A stretch of DNA of 64,000 bases from Torymus aiolomorphi. Taxonomy: Eukaryota > Arthropoda > Insecta > Hymenoptera > Torymidae. Below are positions 1-13,154 of the stretch, one piece after another (within the stretch, counting starts at the first letter, position 1; each line of letters begins with the position of its first letter). The notes under the pieces are model-generated. The model saw only the letters and a program-made list of their open reading frames with translations, searched no databases and was not told where the DNA came from. Both the position numbers and the translations under genes were made by a program. The DNA is taken from the NCBI GenBank assembly GCA_036365515.1, contig CM070873.1:230198876-230262875 (forward strand). Reading direction: 5' to 3'.

Positions 1-3000
1 TCAGGGCGCCAGCGTAACAACGTCATCGCGTTACACACCAATAACTATATACGCGCGGTGCGCTTTTCGCAACACCGTGGCGTAGAGAGAGAGAAACAGG
101 CGGCAGCGGTGGCTTTCCTTAAGCGGAAAGTAGGGAAGGAGGTGAAAGAGAGCGAAGAATTGCCGTCGCCGCGTGCGCGCGATCAGCGAAAAGAAAAGAC
201 ATTCCGCGCCAACTCGTTCGTTTCCGCGTGCGCTCGCAGAGATTTTCCCTCGTGCGGTATAGCCGAGTGTGTGTGTGTGTGTGTGTGTGTGTATAAGCCG
301 AGAGCGAAGTTTTTTTCATCCCGCGCGCGTTCAGAGTTGTACGTGCGTATAGTGGACGTGCTGAGAGATGCGTTACAGTGCGTATATGACGAGAGGGAGA
401 GAAAGAGAAAGGAGGAAGGACGCGTGGCGCAGAATGAGGAATAACGCTGAAACGCGGAGGGAATATATGGGTTTTTAAAAAAAGAGAGGATAGCGGAATT
501 GTAAAAATGTGCGTTTCGAGAAATCATGTGTGACGAGTTCTTTTTTTGATGTTCAACTGAACGGAATAAACGTAATTAAAGACTGAAAAGCGAATTTTCT
601 ATATATAGGTTTAAAATGAAGGATAAGAATCTGCCGAAATGTTCATTTTCTTGCAACGTACTAAAAACACGTTATGAATAACTACATGTAATTACAAACT
701 TTCACTTCTCCATTTTGAATTTAAATTTTAGCAAATTCATGACGTGGCAACAATTTTTGATCAGATAGAGCATCCATCTTTGAGCCCGTCGAAAATCGTT
801 CCTCGTATAGTAGCAAAATACTTTCTAATAACGTCGAGATAATTCGTTTACTTATTTATCATAAAAGAAAATGAACACACGCTTGCCGGCCGCGAAAAAT
901 ATTTACAGCGAACTTATTATCCGTGGCGAATTTTTCTACGCTTGTTAAAAATATTTTCGTAGAAAGCGCGGATGATGATGATGATGATTCTCGCATGACG
1001 CGAGAGTTGCCGCTGCGGCTGCTGCTGCCTCTCCGGCGTTATTAGAAAGTACAGTAACATTTCTAATGCGCGCTTAACAGTGTAAATACAAAAAAAAGAC
1101 ACAGTACAATGCATGGGATAACGAGTGCTAAAAATTAACGGTTCAAAAGCAAAATGAAAAGAAAGTTAACAGATGTCGAATGTAGGTGCGCGTATACGCG
1201 TTTTTTTTTTCTTGTAAAATGAAACGAAAGCATATTTGTAAGGAAAAAGTTTGCATATTTTGAATAATAAATGTGAACAGGATATTTTTCTAAGAAGAGC
1301 AATCTACAGAAATATGGATCATTTATAAAATGAATTTTTGCATCAAAGTATATAGCTGTCAATATCAATGTGACATTTGAAAATAAATATAACTGTATCT
1401 TTTTCGAATTTACCAAAATAAACTATAATAATAAAATAATAATAGTATTTCTCTATTTCACCGTCAACCAAACCTATCTCTTATATTCAAAACCACAAAA
1501 ATAATCCACGCAAAACCGACTGAACCCCACATTCGCCAATCTTCAAACCACCGACTAGCACCCACTTATCAACAACTCGACCGCAGCAAAAGCCCTCCAT
1601 CATCCTCGACATATATCACTGCCCTGCCATATTCCAATCCTACGCTCCTCGCACACCCATCGCCTACGTGCGCTGCAATCATCACCCGCGCGCGATCTCA
1701 GGCTCCCACGATCCGACGGACGGCTAAAAATCATCATCGTCCATTTCATTAAACGCTCCCCGCACTCCTACATATATAATACCCTCGTGCGCGTGGGCTG
1801 CACCGCGCCGCGATATATCCGCCAAGAGAGAGAGAATCGCACGCGCGCACCTTGCGCCGCCGTCGTGACTGGCTGCTGCAACAAGAGAGTGCAGTATGGC
1901 ACTAGTACAGCAGTAGCAGCCGCTTTCTCGCGAGCAGCGCGCGCGAGAGGCGTGAACCTGACGTCATATCCGCGCTCGCTCGCTCGCTCGCGCGTTCTGC
2001 TCTCTTTTTCGCGCAACTGGAGCAGAGGAGATGAATCTCGCTTACTCGCGAGCTTATATACACACACCACTGATCGCCTGCTCCTTTCTATACCGCGATA
2101 AAAGATGGAGTACACGTATGTATATGTACGTGTACGTGTGCGAGGGAGAGAGGGATAGACCATATAGACGAGGCAGGAGCACGTGGAGCGAGGCGAGTGA
2201 ACGCTGTGCAATGCGTGCCTAGATCACGGCCTCGCACGCGTGCATTGTGCGATGCATGTAATATGCGTGAGTGTATGTGTGCGTGTGTATGTTTCTTGCG
2301 TGATTGCATTTGCGATGCGCGCAAGTGGTGGGGACATTTTAATGCCGCTCTCGCTCGCGCAACGCGAAAACGATGTCTGTTGTTTGCAGTTAACAAATGC
2401 GTTAACGGTCGCCACCGCCACAGCGCGCTTATGTAAGATATACATATATACCGAGCGCGGACTTGAAGGATATTTATTAGCCCCGAGAGTGAGCGGAAAC
2501 TCTCAGAGTACGCGTATACACACGCGGAGAGATATTTTTTTTTCTCTCATTTTCTTTTTCAATTGAAGCTGGTGTGTGTGTGTGTGTGTGTGTGTAACGT
2601 TTTAATTTGGTCGGATCGTGTGGACGCGATTATCATAAATTACTTTGTCGTGGACGGCAGGGCGCGTGGTTCATGCATGCATTCCGGCTGATAGCGTCGA
2701 AATAAATAAGGCGCTAGAGGCTGCGCGGATCGCGTATATTATGGGAATTCTCGTTTGACGAGTTCGCGACTGGGCGAAAAGTGCAGCAGACTCTTTTTGC
2801 CCTATACGCGCGATTGTATCTGTTAAGCATAGCAGCACGGTTGAGTTATGCTCAGCTTTGCGCACTTGTCGCGGTTACAAAAATCACGCGCAGCTATCAA
2901 GGATATATCTTTCGCGCGGATTTCTGGTTTTATTGATCCCTGCGAGGCGCGCGGATTATATTTGTAAATTGTTTTGTGTTAAATAAGGTACGCGTCGCTT

Positions 3001-6000
3001 TTGCTTATTAGCACTTTGTTTCAACAGAAGAATTGTTTTATATATATGTATATAACGTACGCTTTTATTTAACTGCATCCTGGACATTTATTTTCGTACT
3101 TTACATCCGTCCGAGTACATATTTTTGAAGAACTTGTCTTTCGATGCAATTTACTTGCAAATGTATATATAGAAGTGCAGCGCACTCTGCATAAAATATT
3201 ATATATATATACGAATAAACTGACTTCTTCGGCTTCAGCACACCTGCTCCGGAGTATAAACTTCAACGTCTCGCTAGCGCAATAAAAACGTAGATGTGAC
3301 TTCATAAGGCAATAACAGCGCCCCTCGCCATCCACCGTAACTGCCCCCTCTTACTTAAAAAAAACCTTTAATCCACCTATAAAAACCCCAGACAAGAAGT
3401 GCTATATTAGACGACCACCAGCAACACGCGCGAACGCGTATATAATCACTCATTCGCGCGTGCGCACACCATCGTATCATCTCTCTCGCGCGTCCGCGCG
3501 CGCGCAACCTAATACGTCTTTAGCCGCGATCCATAAATCACATTAGTATGCGCAGGAGCGCTAGTACACCGCGCGCACTTTTCATCTCTCTTGCGCGCGT
3601 CCATCGTGCGGCTAACCAGCGCATATAGGGAGATTATGAGGACGCAATTGACGTTGGGGCGGTGATGGTGCTAAACGGTTTTGGATGGGGATCACCAATT
3701 TTTTTTTTGTGTACATGGAAGAGCGAAGGGGGTATTGGTAATGGACTCGTTAGGTGGAAGCGATTATAGTTTTTAGGGACTGGTTTGTAGTTGACAAGGA
3801 TTTATTTGGATTCGGTGGAGGTGATGGCGCACGGATTTTCATTCGTGATGAGGGTTTGCATATGGTTTGGAGTGAGAAATGAAGTTTTTGAGTGTTTATT
3901 AATGGTGTAGGCTATAGTGTGTGCGAGTCAGATTAGAAGGAGAGAAATAACAAATGATTCGTTCGTGTTCTCAAGTTCAAGATACTGTAGTGAAGTATTT
4001 TAGCGTTTCAAACATTATTTCTCCCGCCTTTCATTACGTTAACGAGGGAAACTAGTAAAGGAAAACCGTATAGCACGAAGAGAACACGAACATGTTTAGC
4101 CATTCCTTATTCACAGAAACAAGTCTATAGTAACTTCATAAACGCGAAACCTGTGAAATCATGCAAACTTTTCAAAGCTCCGTGTTATAGCGCGATGCAG
4201 CCCAAGCTGACAGTTATCAAACTTTTATGTATAAATACGGTCTACATTGCGCGTCGAGCATTACCCGTTCGTTATTCACATCTCTATATACATTTTCCTC
4301 CTTTTATCGCCTCCCGCCATATAAATATTTTGAATACCCGCACAGCAGATCCACATCTTCATACTTATTCCATCTCTCTCGGCTCTGCAGGAGAAACAAC
4401 CATTCGAAACGACTGAGATCGGCACGTATATAAAAGGGGCTCCGCGATGATATCGATTTCAATGTACCCGGCAGGTGCCTTTCTATAGCGTTGCTCGATA
4501 CTATTACAGACAATCTCGGCGTATACATTGGACAGCGTATCCTCGTAAAGAATAATGCGCTCCTTATAAACGGCGCATACAGAAGGGGGGTTTGACTCTT
4601 ATTAACCGCGCGCAAGTAAAACGGACACAAAAGTCCCTCTTTCTCCTTCCCCCCTGTCTAACTCACTCCTCCGCTCGTTACACTATACGTACACTCTCCG
4701 CGCGCCGCTCGTAGCGTATGAAATATTAATAGACGTAGATCGCGTTCCACTTTATTTCGTTCCCATGCCAGTTTTCTGCAACCGAGAGACATAGACATAG
4801 ACACACATACACACACACAAGGCAATGTCGAGAGTAGTATTATGTATCACCGTAGCGGGAGTTTCTCGCTCTGTATACGTGAGAAAGAATGGAGATATCG
4901 ATGTACTGCCCTCGAGAAGTGGTGGTGGTGGTAGCAGTATATATAGTGGCCGATGCTATCCGCCGCGATTGGGGATTTTCGCGTGTGCACCGCAAGCGAG
5001 ATTAGATGGCGCGGCGCCAAGGGCGAACGGCTTTTTCTCCGCGCGCGTGTGTGTGTGTCGGCGCGCGTGTAAACATGCTGGACACTGGCTTTTCATGATT
5101 AATTCATCATGGCCGCGGGCACCGAATACCTCGCGCCATGAAAGTCTGAGAGGAAGATTGACCGCGTGCTATCCGTAATGTTTTTGAAGTAACGTAGTCG
5201 CGCGGGATTTTCGGGCGGAAAGCGTTTATACATACTACCCGTGCGCGGCTGGTAAACTTCGTTTATACGAAGCCAGAGCTTTGATTGCAACCGCGTCGTG
5301 TTCGAGGGATTTCAGTCTACACAATTAGCAGTGGCTATTTTGCTTTGAGAATGCATTTGCGAATTTCCAGTCGGCTCGTAAAATCCGCGTATATAATGGA
5401 GGGTAAAACATATTGTTACGCGCGCTCTGTTCAATTGATCCTTCACAGAAACGCATCGATTTCCAAGTTCCAAGAGGAAGCGAGACCAGCGTATATAGAT
5501 ATACATATATACATACGCACGCTGTTGCGCTCTCGTAAATACACTTTATTACTGCGATGCTTAAATTACCATTGCAAGTACTCCGTTCGCAAAACAAATT
5601 AGCGTGTGTGAATTCTCTCGGAGGAAATGTAGCTATAATTACGAGAACATATAGAATTCCTGAGTCGCGCTCGCGGATTGAAATATTACGACGCGTATAT
5701 AAATAAGTGTTAATATCTCGCGTAGGTGTGAAAGCAGAATATTACTCTAACCCTCGACTATATACACTATTTGCGTAGAAAAACACTTTCTCCTTATAAT
5801 CGAATTAATGCATTGTCCGAAAATGTCTGCTGGCGGGCCGACCGCGCGCGTTCCATGCCAGAAAAGAGAAAGGCTTCCGGCGACGCGCGACCGTTTCCAC
5901 GCGAAGTTTACGAGTGCGAAAACCAATTTCGCTTTCACTCGTACGTGCCTATTTAAACCCTTTTTAGTTTAACTAATAATTTACCCAGGGGGGCGAAAAA

Positions 6001-6665
6001 TTCGCTCGCTCTTGTTTGTCCGAATATAATTGTTGGCCAATGAGAAATTCTCCGATTGTTATCTCGCTCTCGCGAGCAAAACACTCGCCCGACTGGATTC
6101 TAGATTGAGAAAAGCTGCGCGTTATTAGTACTCTACCGGTCTGAAGTGATCAATCTCAACACTCTGATTTTCCTTTACACCACGTGATTTATTTGGCACC
6201 GCTTGCCTATGCTTTGAAGTAATTAAAAAAATTTAACAAATTAACAACTTGCGTAGTATATAAAGTAGATAACTGGTATAATGAGGTTTTAAATTAGAGC
6301 ATACTTTAAAATACCGCGGGGCATTAAATTTAGAAATTAACGAACCCAAGAGCGCCGTGAACGCGAAAATTACCTTATTGTAATGCAAAAAAAATTCTTT
6401 CCCATACTTTTCTAAGCCGAAATTTGAATAAAAACATTCTTACCTAAGCCTGCCTCCGAGTAAAGCAGAAATTAACGTGATTTTAAAAGTGTTATAAAAA
6501 TCCAGCTGTGCACACTTATTGATAAAATAACCTATACTAAAAAAACTAATCGGGCCTCATAGCCACCTTAAAATTACTTACGTAAGAAATAGAATGTTTA
6601 CATTTCAAGTAATTTCTCCAATATACCTATATTATTTCAACAAATTTAAACATAACAAAACTTAC
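1..6665 (-). other. EcR: EcR intron 3' of the isoform-A exon (partial), no further exon seen
   Basis: This stretch follows the EcR-A donor and runs off the window. I looked on the minus strand for the isoform-B1 start, for the conserved C4 zinc-finger signature of the DNA-binding domain and for the common segment after the A exon, and saw none. Contents are alternating GC-rich blocks (1-500, 1760-2520, 3400-3650, 4780-5080) and AT-rich blocks, with short GT tracts at 267-292 and 2572-2595. EcR genes commonly have very long introns between isoform-specific and common exons, which fits. Confidence 0.75.
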
Positions 6666-7182
6666 CAATTTTGCCGTTGGGACTGTACGGGTCGTAGCTG
6701 CCTGAGCTCATAGGGCTCGCGTAACCATTGTTACTCGGTGGCTGCGAGCCAATAACGCTCTGCTGTTGCTGCTGTTGCTGCTGCTGCGTCACGGGCGTCG
6801 AGTGCGCCATCGGCGGCTGCTGCTGCTGCTGCTGCTGCTGCTGATGCTGTTGCTGCACCGATTGCTGCTGCTGCTGCTGCTGCTGCGGCTGTGGCGAGAG
6901 GTAAATGTGCTGTTGTGGGAGCGGTCCCTGAGGCGACTCCGGTGCCAGCCAGTCGGCGGTCCTCGGGCGCTTGTTGCTGCTGGGCGCGATACCAGCGAAT
7001 AATCCGCTGCCGTTGCCCGGTGGCCGCGTCACCGTAGTCGTGGTGCCAGCCGAGGTCACAGCCGACACTGTCACCTGAGTCTGCACTGTTGCTGCCGGGC
7101 TCAGGCTAGGCGTATCCGGCGTCTCGGACTTTACCAGACCCAACGCCGACGGCTGTAGCTGCTCCGCTTGCGTCGTCTCCAT
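6666..7182 (-). CDS. EcR: Ecdysone receptor isoform A, N-terminal coding exon (partial gene)
   Basis: This encodes the isoform-specific A/B (transactivation) region of the ecdysone receptor, the nuclear receptor that with Ultraspiracle binds 20-hydroxyecdysone and drives moulting and metamorphosis genes in the nucleus. Seen: ATG at 7182-7180 with A at -3 and G at +4, 172 codons plus one base, then a perfect GTAAGT donor at 6665-6660. Residues in order: a VKSE sumoylation-type motif (17-20), TPDTPSLSP (21-29), a NKRPR basic patch followed by DW (70-78), three poly-Q blocks (about 100-107, 114-122, 133-141) and NGYASPMSSGSYDPYSPNGK (152-171). Known: insect EcR-A proteins share the NKRPR/DW and NGYASPMS-SYDPYSP-GK-G blocks just before the common region, and the exon breaks in the first base of that last Gly codon, as here. 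The zinc-finger and ligand-binding exons lie outside the window. Identity is confident; the exact start is less so, because the frame stays open upstream. Confidence 0.93.
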
Positions 7183-7764
7183 GGTGTGATGAAGATTATG
7201 CTGCTGCTGCTGCTGCTGTAATTGGTATTGATTGTTGTGATGATGATGGTTGTTGTTGTTGTTGTTGTTGTTGTTGTGGTGATGGTGGTGGTGGTGGTGG
7301 TGGTCCGCTAGGGCGGCGACGACAACGTTGCCCGCGGGGTTGCTGCCGGCGGCTGTACCCCCGACTAGCCGGGATGCGGGGGCCAGCACGAGCGCTCCCG
7401 CCCCCACGACGGCCGACGCCTCATCGTAGCGCACCGCGACGTTGCCGCTCACTAAGCTGGCCACCGTGACTGCGCGAGCGTTCACTCGGCCCTGAGCTGC
7501 TGCGCCGAGTGCTGGCTGCGGGGGGTGCGAGCCACGCGCCTAGGTCGCGCTCGAGATCCAACCGATCTATTCGTCGATCGATCAAAGACGACGCGAACTG
7601 TGACTTGAGAGCACTCACTTTAAAGCACTGACTTCTTTTTTTTCTTCTTCCTTTCCCTCGCGAGCATACGAGTCACGCACTGTACGGGATTAAACTGACT
7701 GATGATGCTGCTGTTGGATATCTTTTGAGCTGCTTGGTGCCGGGTAGCGGCTGACTGGCACTAT
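7183..7764 (-). other. EcR: EcR-A 5' leader within the coding exon, with AUG-less in-frame open stretch
   Basis: This is the part of the EcR-A exon upstream of the chosen ATG. A good acceptor (TTCTGTTCCAG ending at 7765) marks the likely exon start at 7764. The frame of the EcR-A start is open for 119 codons from an in-frame TAG at 7542-7540 down to the ATG but contains no ATG. It would encode Ala/Val-rich sequence, then nine His, nine Asn, His and Gln runs built from CAC, AAC and CAG codons. A GTG codon at 7485 is in frame. By default this is untranslated leader; a non-AUG N-terminal extension is possible. Confidence 0.7.
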
Positions 7765-8403
7765 CTGGAACAGAAGATTCGTCATGTTGTTAGATAGGTT
7801 TGGTTTTGTGGGTAGAGAATAAAGATTATTTTTTTTTTGCATTGGTATTGATAGGGTTTGGGGATTGATAAGACGATTCTGATCAAGGGGAGATTATAAT
7901 AATTTAGTACTATAGTTATTATTGGAAGGCTATATAAGGGTATAAAAAAATCACTATATTCATTTCAAAAAGAGTATCTCGCTCTAACATCTAATAAGAG
8001 ATGGGTAAATTCCCGAGAACAATGATCAAGATAGGAAGAAAATTAACTGGCACGGAGTTGGCGTAAAAATATTCGCAGATATACTTGAATTGCCGGAACT
8101 CGCCGGCGCGCGTATATACACAAAAAAGTAGCAGAGGTCACTATATTCATTTTCAAAGAACGTATGTATATTTATTACGACTTAATTATCATGAGTAATG
8201 CCCGCATTTGATGTGGAAAAACATTTCAAATGTACTTTTAATGACCGCTACGTGAAACTACATATACGCTCGCGAAACTACACACACACACATACACACG
8301 CGTGCGCGGCTCGCGCGTAATAAAACACCGAAAAATACAAGCCACAATTGCCGAGAGAAAACTCCTTCGTAAACCTTATCTCTCTAGCGAGGAAAGAACT
8401 TAC
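7765..8403 (-). other. EcR: Putative EcR-A first intron
   Basis: On the minus strand a donor GTAAGT at 8403-8398 pairs with the acceptor TTCTGTTCCAG ending at 7765, giving a 639-base intron. Contents are AT-rich with no recognisable gene. Both sites are seen in the sequence; their pairing is inference. Confidence 0.55.
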
Positions 8404-8802
8404 AGCTGACAGGCCACTCAGAGAAGCGGCTGAAAAAGTATCCTACGGCCTCACAACGACACCTCGAAAATAACTCATCTCCAGTGCAGTTCCTCGCTCG
8501 CGCCAGAGTAGTCAAAAGAAAGCAGGAAAAAGAATTTCTCCAGCGAAACGCAGAGTACGTATATCCCGTGCTGTGCGCCAAACGAAGACGACGACGACGA
8601 CGAGAAAACAAACAAACAAACAAACGGGCAAACAAGCGTTTCCGCCGACACTCCCACGGGCGCTAACGAAGCACGTGCCACCTCTCTCCTGAATGAACAC
8701 CTCGCGCGGCGAGTGGGCGGGCGCACGAAATACACAGCTGTGTATAATTATATCCTCCTTCTCTATAGGTAAGTTCGAAAAAGCTCTTGGATCGTACACA
8801 CT
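8404..8802 (-). other. EcR: Putative EcR-A first (noncoding) exon
   Basis: About 399 bases between the inferred transcription start at 8802 and the donor CAGCT/GTAAGT at 8404/8403. It is GC-rich and CpG-rich, with a TGTT/GTTT repeat (reverse of AAAC units near 8606-8624) and a GTC triplet run. No reading frame in it looks protein-like, so it is called leader. Support is only the correctly spaced TATA box and initiator upstream plus good splice sites leading to the coding exon; another transcription start is possible. Confidence 0.5.
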
Positions 8803-8830
8803 GCCGGGTAGCACACTATAACACTATATA
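8799..8830 (-). promoter_or_regulatory. EcR: Putative EcR-A core promoter: TATA box and initiator
   Basis: On the minus strand TATATAG starts at 8830 and a GCAGTG initiator has its A at 8802, 28 bases downstream, the usual spacing for insect TATA/Inr promoters. The inferred start leads into exon 8802-8404. The arrangement is seen; promoter function is inferred. Confidence 0.45.
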
Positions 8831-8908
8831 ACATACGCAGCACACACATACAACACCCGTCGACCAGTCGGGACGAGGTGACCGCCGAAACTGGAGGCCC
8901 CCAGCGCC

Positions 8909-8932
8909 ATGTGGGTCTCCTATACCTACCAG
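8909..8932 (+). CDS. Candidate first coding exon of a divergent transcript (8 codons)
   Basis: ATG at 8909 in good context (GCC before it) opens eight codons, MWVSYTYQ, ending in CAG followed by a consensus GTGAGT donor at 8933. It starts 107 bases from the inferred EcR-A start but points the opposite way, so the two would share a bidirectional promoter. No downstream exon is recognised on the plus strand, so the product is unknown. A second plus-strand donor-like site, CTATAG/GTAAGT at 8768/8769, lies antisense to the EcR-A first exon. It could equally be the first exon of a noncoding divergent RNA or a chance match. Confidence 0.3.
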
Positions 8933-11900
8933 GTGAGTATATTCGAATGTGAGAGTGTGTATATATATGTAAGACGTAAAATCGAGAGTCGCGCGACTAC
9001 TGCCTTATACATGGCCCCGAAAAGCGAGCGGGCTTGTTTACGCCTCGCGGTCTCTGACTCCTCTCTTGGTCCGTTTCTATGCTACATAAGCGCGTGATTC
9101 GGCGTCCGCGTTCTCCTTTCACGGGCGCGCGCACGTGTGTTTGTGTAAGCGTGATGTGTCTTTTTTGGAGGTGGATTTTCAGGTTGCGCGCATGTATATA
9201 TGAGTGGAATTTGTGGGTTTGATTGATAGAGTGAACGGTTAAAATGTATACAGCTGGGGTGAATGTCGGTTTGGGCAGGTTGCAGGAATTTGGTGGTGAA
9301 AATTGTTCATCAATTTGTTTATGAGGAAGTTGGAAATCATCGTGACGCAATGATGTACGAAATTTTGGCAGAGTAAAGTTATGAAGAAAACTGGTAATCA
9401 TTTTAATTTGCTTTATAGTTACTTGTGAGTTGAAATTTTTCTACGTTCTTTATTCTTTATCCTTTAAAAATACCGAGCCTAGAGACAATTTACGATGCTT
9501 GAAATTCGTCACGCGCTTGCGCATATAATACACGTGGGCACTCGAGCACGCGGCCGCGCGTACACAGCACGTGGTGTAATTTTTTTTTTTTCGTTCTGTT
9601 TCAAATGCAGGAAACGAGAGAGAGAGAATAGAAGTCAAAAACATGCCGCGGAGGTCGACTTTTTAATCGTTAGATCACAATCTCAATTGCCATCGGGGGG
9701 CCTCCAAATAGTTACGTCAATTTTCGCTCTAGCTCGAGACTAGAGCGCCGATCGTCTAGTGGCGATTGAGTCATATTGTTTTGAACTTTCCAGTTAGAAA
9801 AGTAGTGTATGATACAATGGAGCCGCCGATGGAAGTTTTTCTGCTTGGGTTCGTTCGTACTTTTTTTGACTGATGGTTCTGGCTATTAATCGTCGATTTA
9901 ATATAGACTCTCGTGGGGAATTATTTGGGTTTTTAGTCAAAGAATATTAGAAAAGGTAAAGGCTGCGCGAGGAGTTAATGCCATTAAATGTTTTTATAAC
10001 GACCGCGTCGTAGGAGATCGCTGCGAAGATTGGGACTTCTTATTTCTCAGGCATGAAATGATCTTTGCATGTTATGTAAATGAAGAGAAACTGTGAATTT
10101 AAAATCAGAAGTTATGGGTATAATATTATAGGCTTGAAAATTTTGAGAAGTTGAGTGTCCGTCAAAAACGAAGAACACAGATTAGCAAATGACACATTTG
10201 TACAAATTCCACAGACGAAAGTAAAAGATTTTTCAAAAGAATAAATCTTGTAAATGTCGTCATATGCTGCCATAGAACAAAATATGCATATAGAAATTAA
10301 CTCATTTTTAAAACAAAATTGAAGTTTGCAATCTGACGTAACAATTCGAAATTAAAATACTATCCTAAAGTGACTCATTATTACACATCCAATCTCACTA
10401 ATCATCTTAATACCTGTGTCCACACACACTACCAATAATGACAGCCACACTACACCGCACGTTTTCCCCTCAATTACCGAAAAATTCCTAAATTACACAC
10501 ATACGCGGCTCCCTCCGCATCGATTCCCCGAACCGCCAGCAACTGCAGTCCCCCTGCACTAAACCGCCGCGCTGCACGCATGCGGCCAATCAAGCGTCTA
10601 ATATTCGCATACTGCTCGCATAGCAGCATAGTAGTAGCTACTAGTAGGAAGCCAAGTAGCTACTCCCGGTCTCCGCATCACGCACGCCGTGACACACACA
10701 CACACACACACGCACGCACGCAGTACAGATACGAATTCCAATCACGAGTTTAACGCTCGTGTCCGGTTCCTCTCTGACCGCGCGCGCGCGTTGCGCCACG
10801 ATAAGAGGAGGAGGGGGAGAGAGGAAAAAATAGCGCGCGCACGCGTGCGTGTGTGCATAATGTGTGTATGTATATATGGATGATGGTGAGTGAGTGACCC
10901 CGCCGCGGGCGCTAATTCCTTTTCGCTTTCGCGCGCGGGTTTATCCAGAGAGCGTGCGCCGATATGACACGCGGATGATTGCAGGACACGCGCGCGTGTG
11001 CGACAGTGGCGGTTTTTGTGTTTTGGTTGGGAGAGAGTGTGGGTTGCGCAAAGTGCGGGTGATAGTTGAGAGTGTGTATATGCGTGTGTGGTTACTGTTT
11101 TGAAAACAACGAGGGGCCGCCGCGCTATGGTAATTACTTTTTTTATGGTAATCGTGGCTCATGGTTGTGATATATACGTCCCGTTGTGTTGCTAATTTGG
11201 ATTGAATGTAGAGATTTTAGCGATATTTTATCTATTCGCAGGAAGTATTTTATAATTTACCGTAACGAATCGCATTGATAATGGGGGAAAAAAATAAGAA
11301 AACAGGTGGGTTATTGGCGAAAACGAAAAAGTTTTGCTCTGACAGAACGTAGCAAAAAATTATTGTAAATAAGCGTTTAATATATAAGAATGATAATATT
11401 CGTAAGGTTGCTGTAAAACTTTTTATCTAAAAATAAGTACGAATTAAATTAAATAGGAAAAATTATCATATAAATTGATGTTTTTCTCATTTGCTATTTA
11501 AAAACTTGTTATGCAAGATAGATAAAATTTCCATTTCTTTTTCTAACGTATTCTAAAAAAAAAAAAAAAAGAAAAATTATTCCACTGTCTTACTCTTCAC
11601 AAAAACCCTCAAAACACGCATAAACACTGTAAAATACCGCGACACCGTTACAAAATTCTATTTTCCAATTCAATCACCCAAAAGCTTTTCAAAAAAATCA
11701 GCCAATTTCCCGGGGCCTCTCGAATTTCACCACACCCGATCCTCGAAAAAGACTAATCAGCTTAAAACCGGAGCAGCGGCGGCAGCAGCAGTCGCGACGA
11801 CGACGACGAAACCCGATGAGGTGTCGTCGTCGTCGACGTCGTCGTCGCCTGCATCGTATAGCCACGGCCACCGCCGCCGCCGGCTCTGTTCCTCCTCGCG

Positions 11901-11990
11901 AGACAACAAAGTCGTTGAAACCGGAGTCCCGCCGCCGGCGAGCAATATATTTAAACGCTCCCGAGAGTTCGTGACTCGATAGAGAATCCC

Positions 11991-12015
11991 CCTACCTACC
12001 TACCTACCTACCTAC
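11991..12015 (+). repeat. (CCTA)n tetranucleotide run
   Basis: About six tandem CCTA units. Confidence 0.9.
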
Positions 12016-13154
12016 TGTTCGCACACACAATTGCGTGGCTCAATTTCGCGCGCGCGCGCGGACCGACACAGACACACATAAACTGTGACACGAGGGCCTG
12101 GCGAAATTGCGCCAAGCCGTTGCGACAATCGATTTCACCGCGACCAAGCGAGAGGTAAGGTATATAGCAGTGACGAAACGCGGCCCGAGTGCGAGGCACA
12201 CCGCGCTCGCGCATAATTTTCGAGTCACGAATGACAGGTGCACATACACGCGTGATGGGTGCGTGTACGTATGCCGGTGCGCACGTATACCACTGGCAGA
12301 GCGAATATTCGCGCCAAGTAAACACGACGACCCCGTAACAATGTTGTAAGCGATTCGCGAGCGCGCGCGTGAATCGCTGGCATCAGCGATAGTGTGTATG
12401 TTGAAGTGCGCGCGTGCGAGGAGAGAAGCGAACGATGATGATTCACGCGTGCGAGCGCGAGGAGAGCTTTAATGAAAGGCTGTGTTGTACGCTCGCGTGT
12501 TTTCACTTATCGGTCATTGTTGTGGCTCCCTTGTATTTTTCTTTCTCTTTTTCGTGTAGGTGATGAGGATCATGTGCCGCAATAACGGCGGCCGCGACGA
12601 CCGAGTCGTATATGGTTAGCCTCGATTTTCGCTTTATTTGTTTTCCGCGCCGCGGTCGGGGCTACACTCTCGAGAGATTCGAAAGTTTTACGGTTTTGTG
12701 TGCGTTATTTGCGGTTATTGAACGATTGTCGTCGTCATCGTCGTCGTTGTGCATTGACTTAACCGCTGCTTTTAAAATTTGTAGTTTTCAAGTTTTTTTC
12801 CCTCGGTTATTTTTATATTATACAAAAAAAAAAAGTTTTTCCGAGTTCATTGCGCCGCGTCGCCGGAAAAATATAAGTTGGCAGCGCCATATACCTCGGC
12901 ACAATTTCGCAAACGATGCAACGCGGAAAAATGGCCTAATAACAGGTCTCTCTCTCCCGCGCCGTCGTCCCCGCTTATATATATATCGACGTGTAATTCA
13001 CTGTCGGCCGCCACGCCGAGTCACGCTAATGGCGATCATCAGAGTGCCATCAGAGCTACACACTACTGGCTGTCTCGACCGAGAAAGAGATAGTCGTATA
13101 CATCGCTCTGCCCCCCTTTCTTTGTACCACCGCGAAAAAGACGACGACAGTCAC

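Noticed and set aside
1..6665. EcR isoform-B1 exon or DNA-binding-domain exon in the intron
   Set aside because: The conserved zinc-finger and B1 start signatures were not found on the minus strand.
6766..7002. Leu-rich plus-strand frame opposite the EcR-A exon
   Set aside because: It is the antisense of the poly-Q coding repeats.
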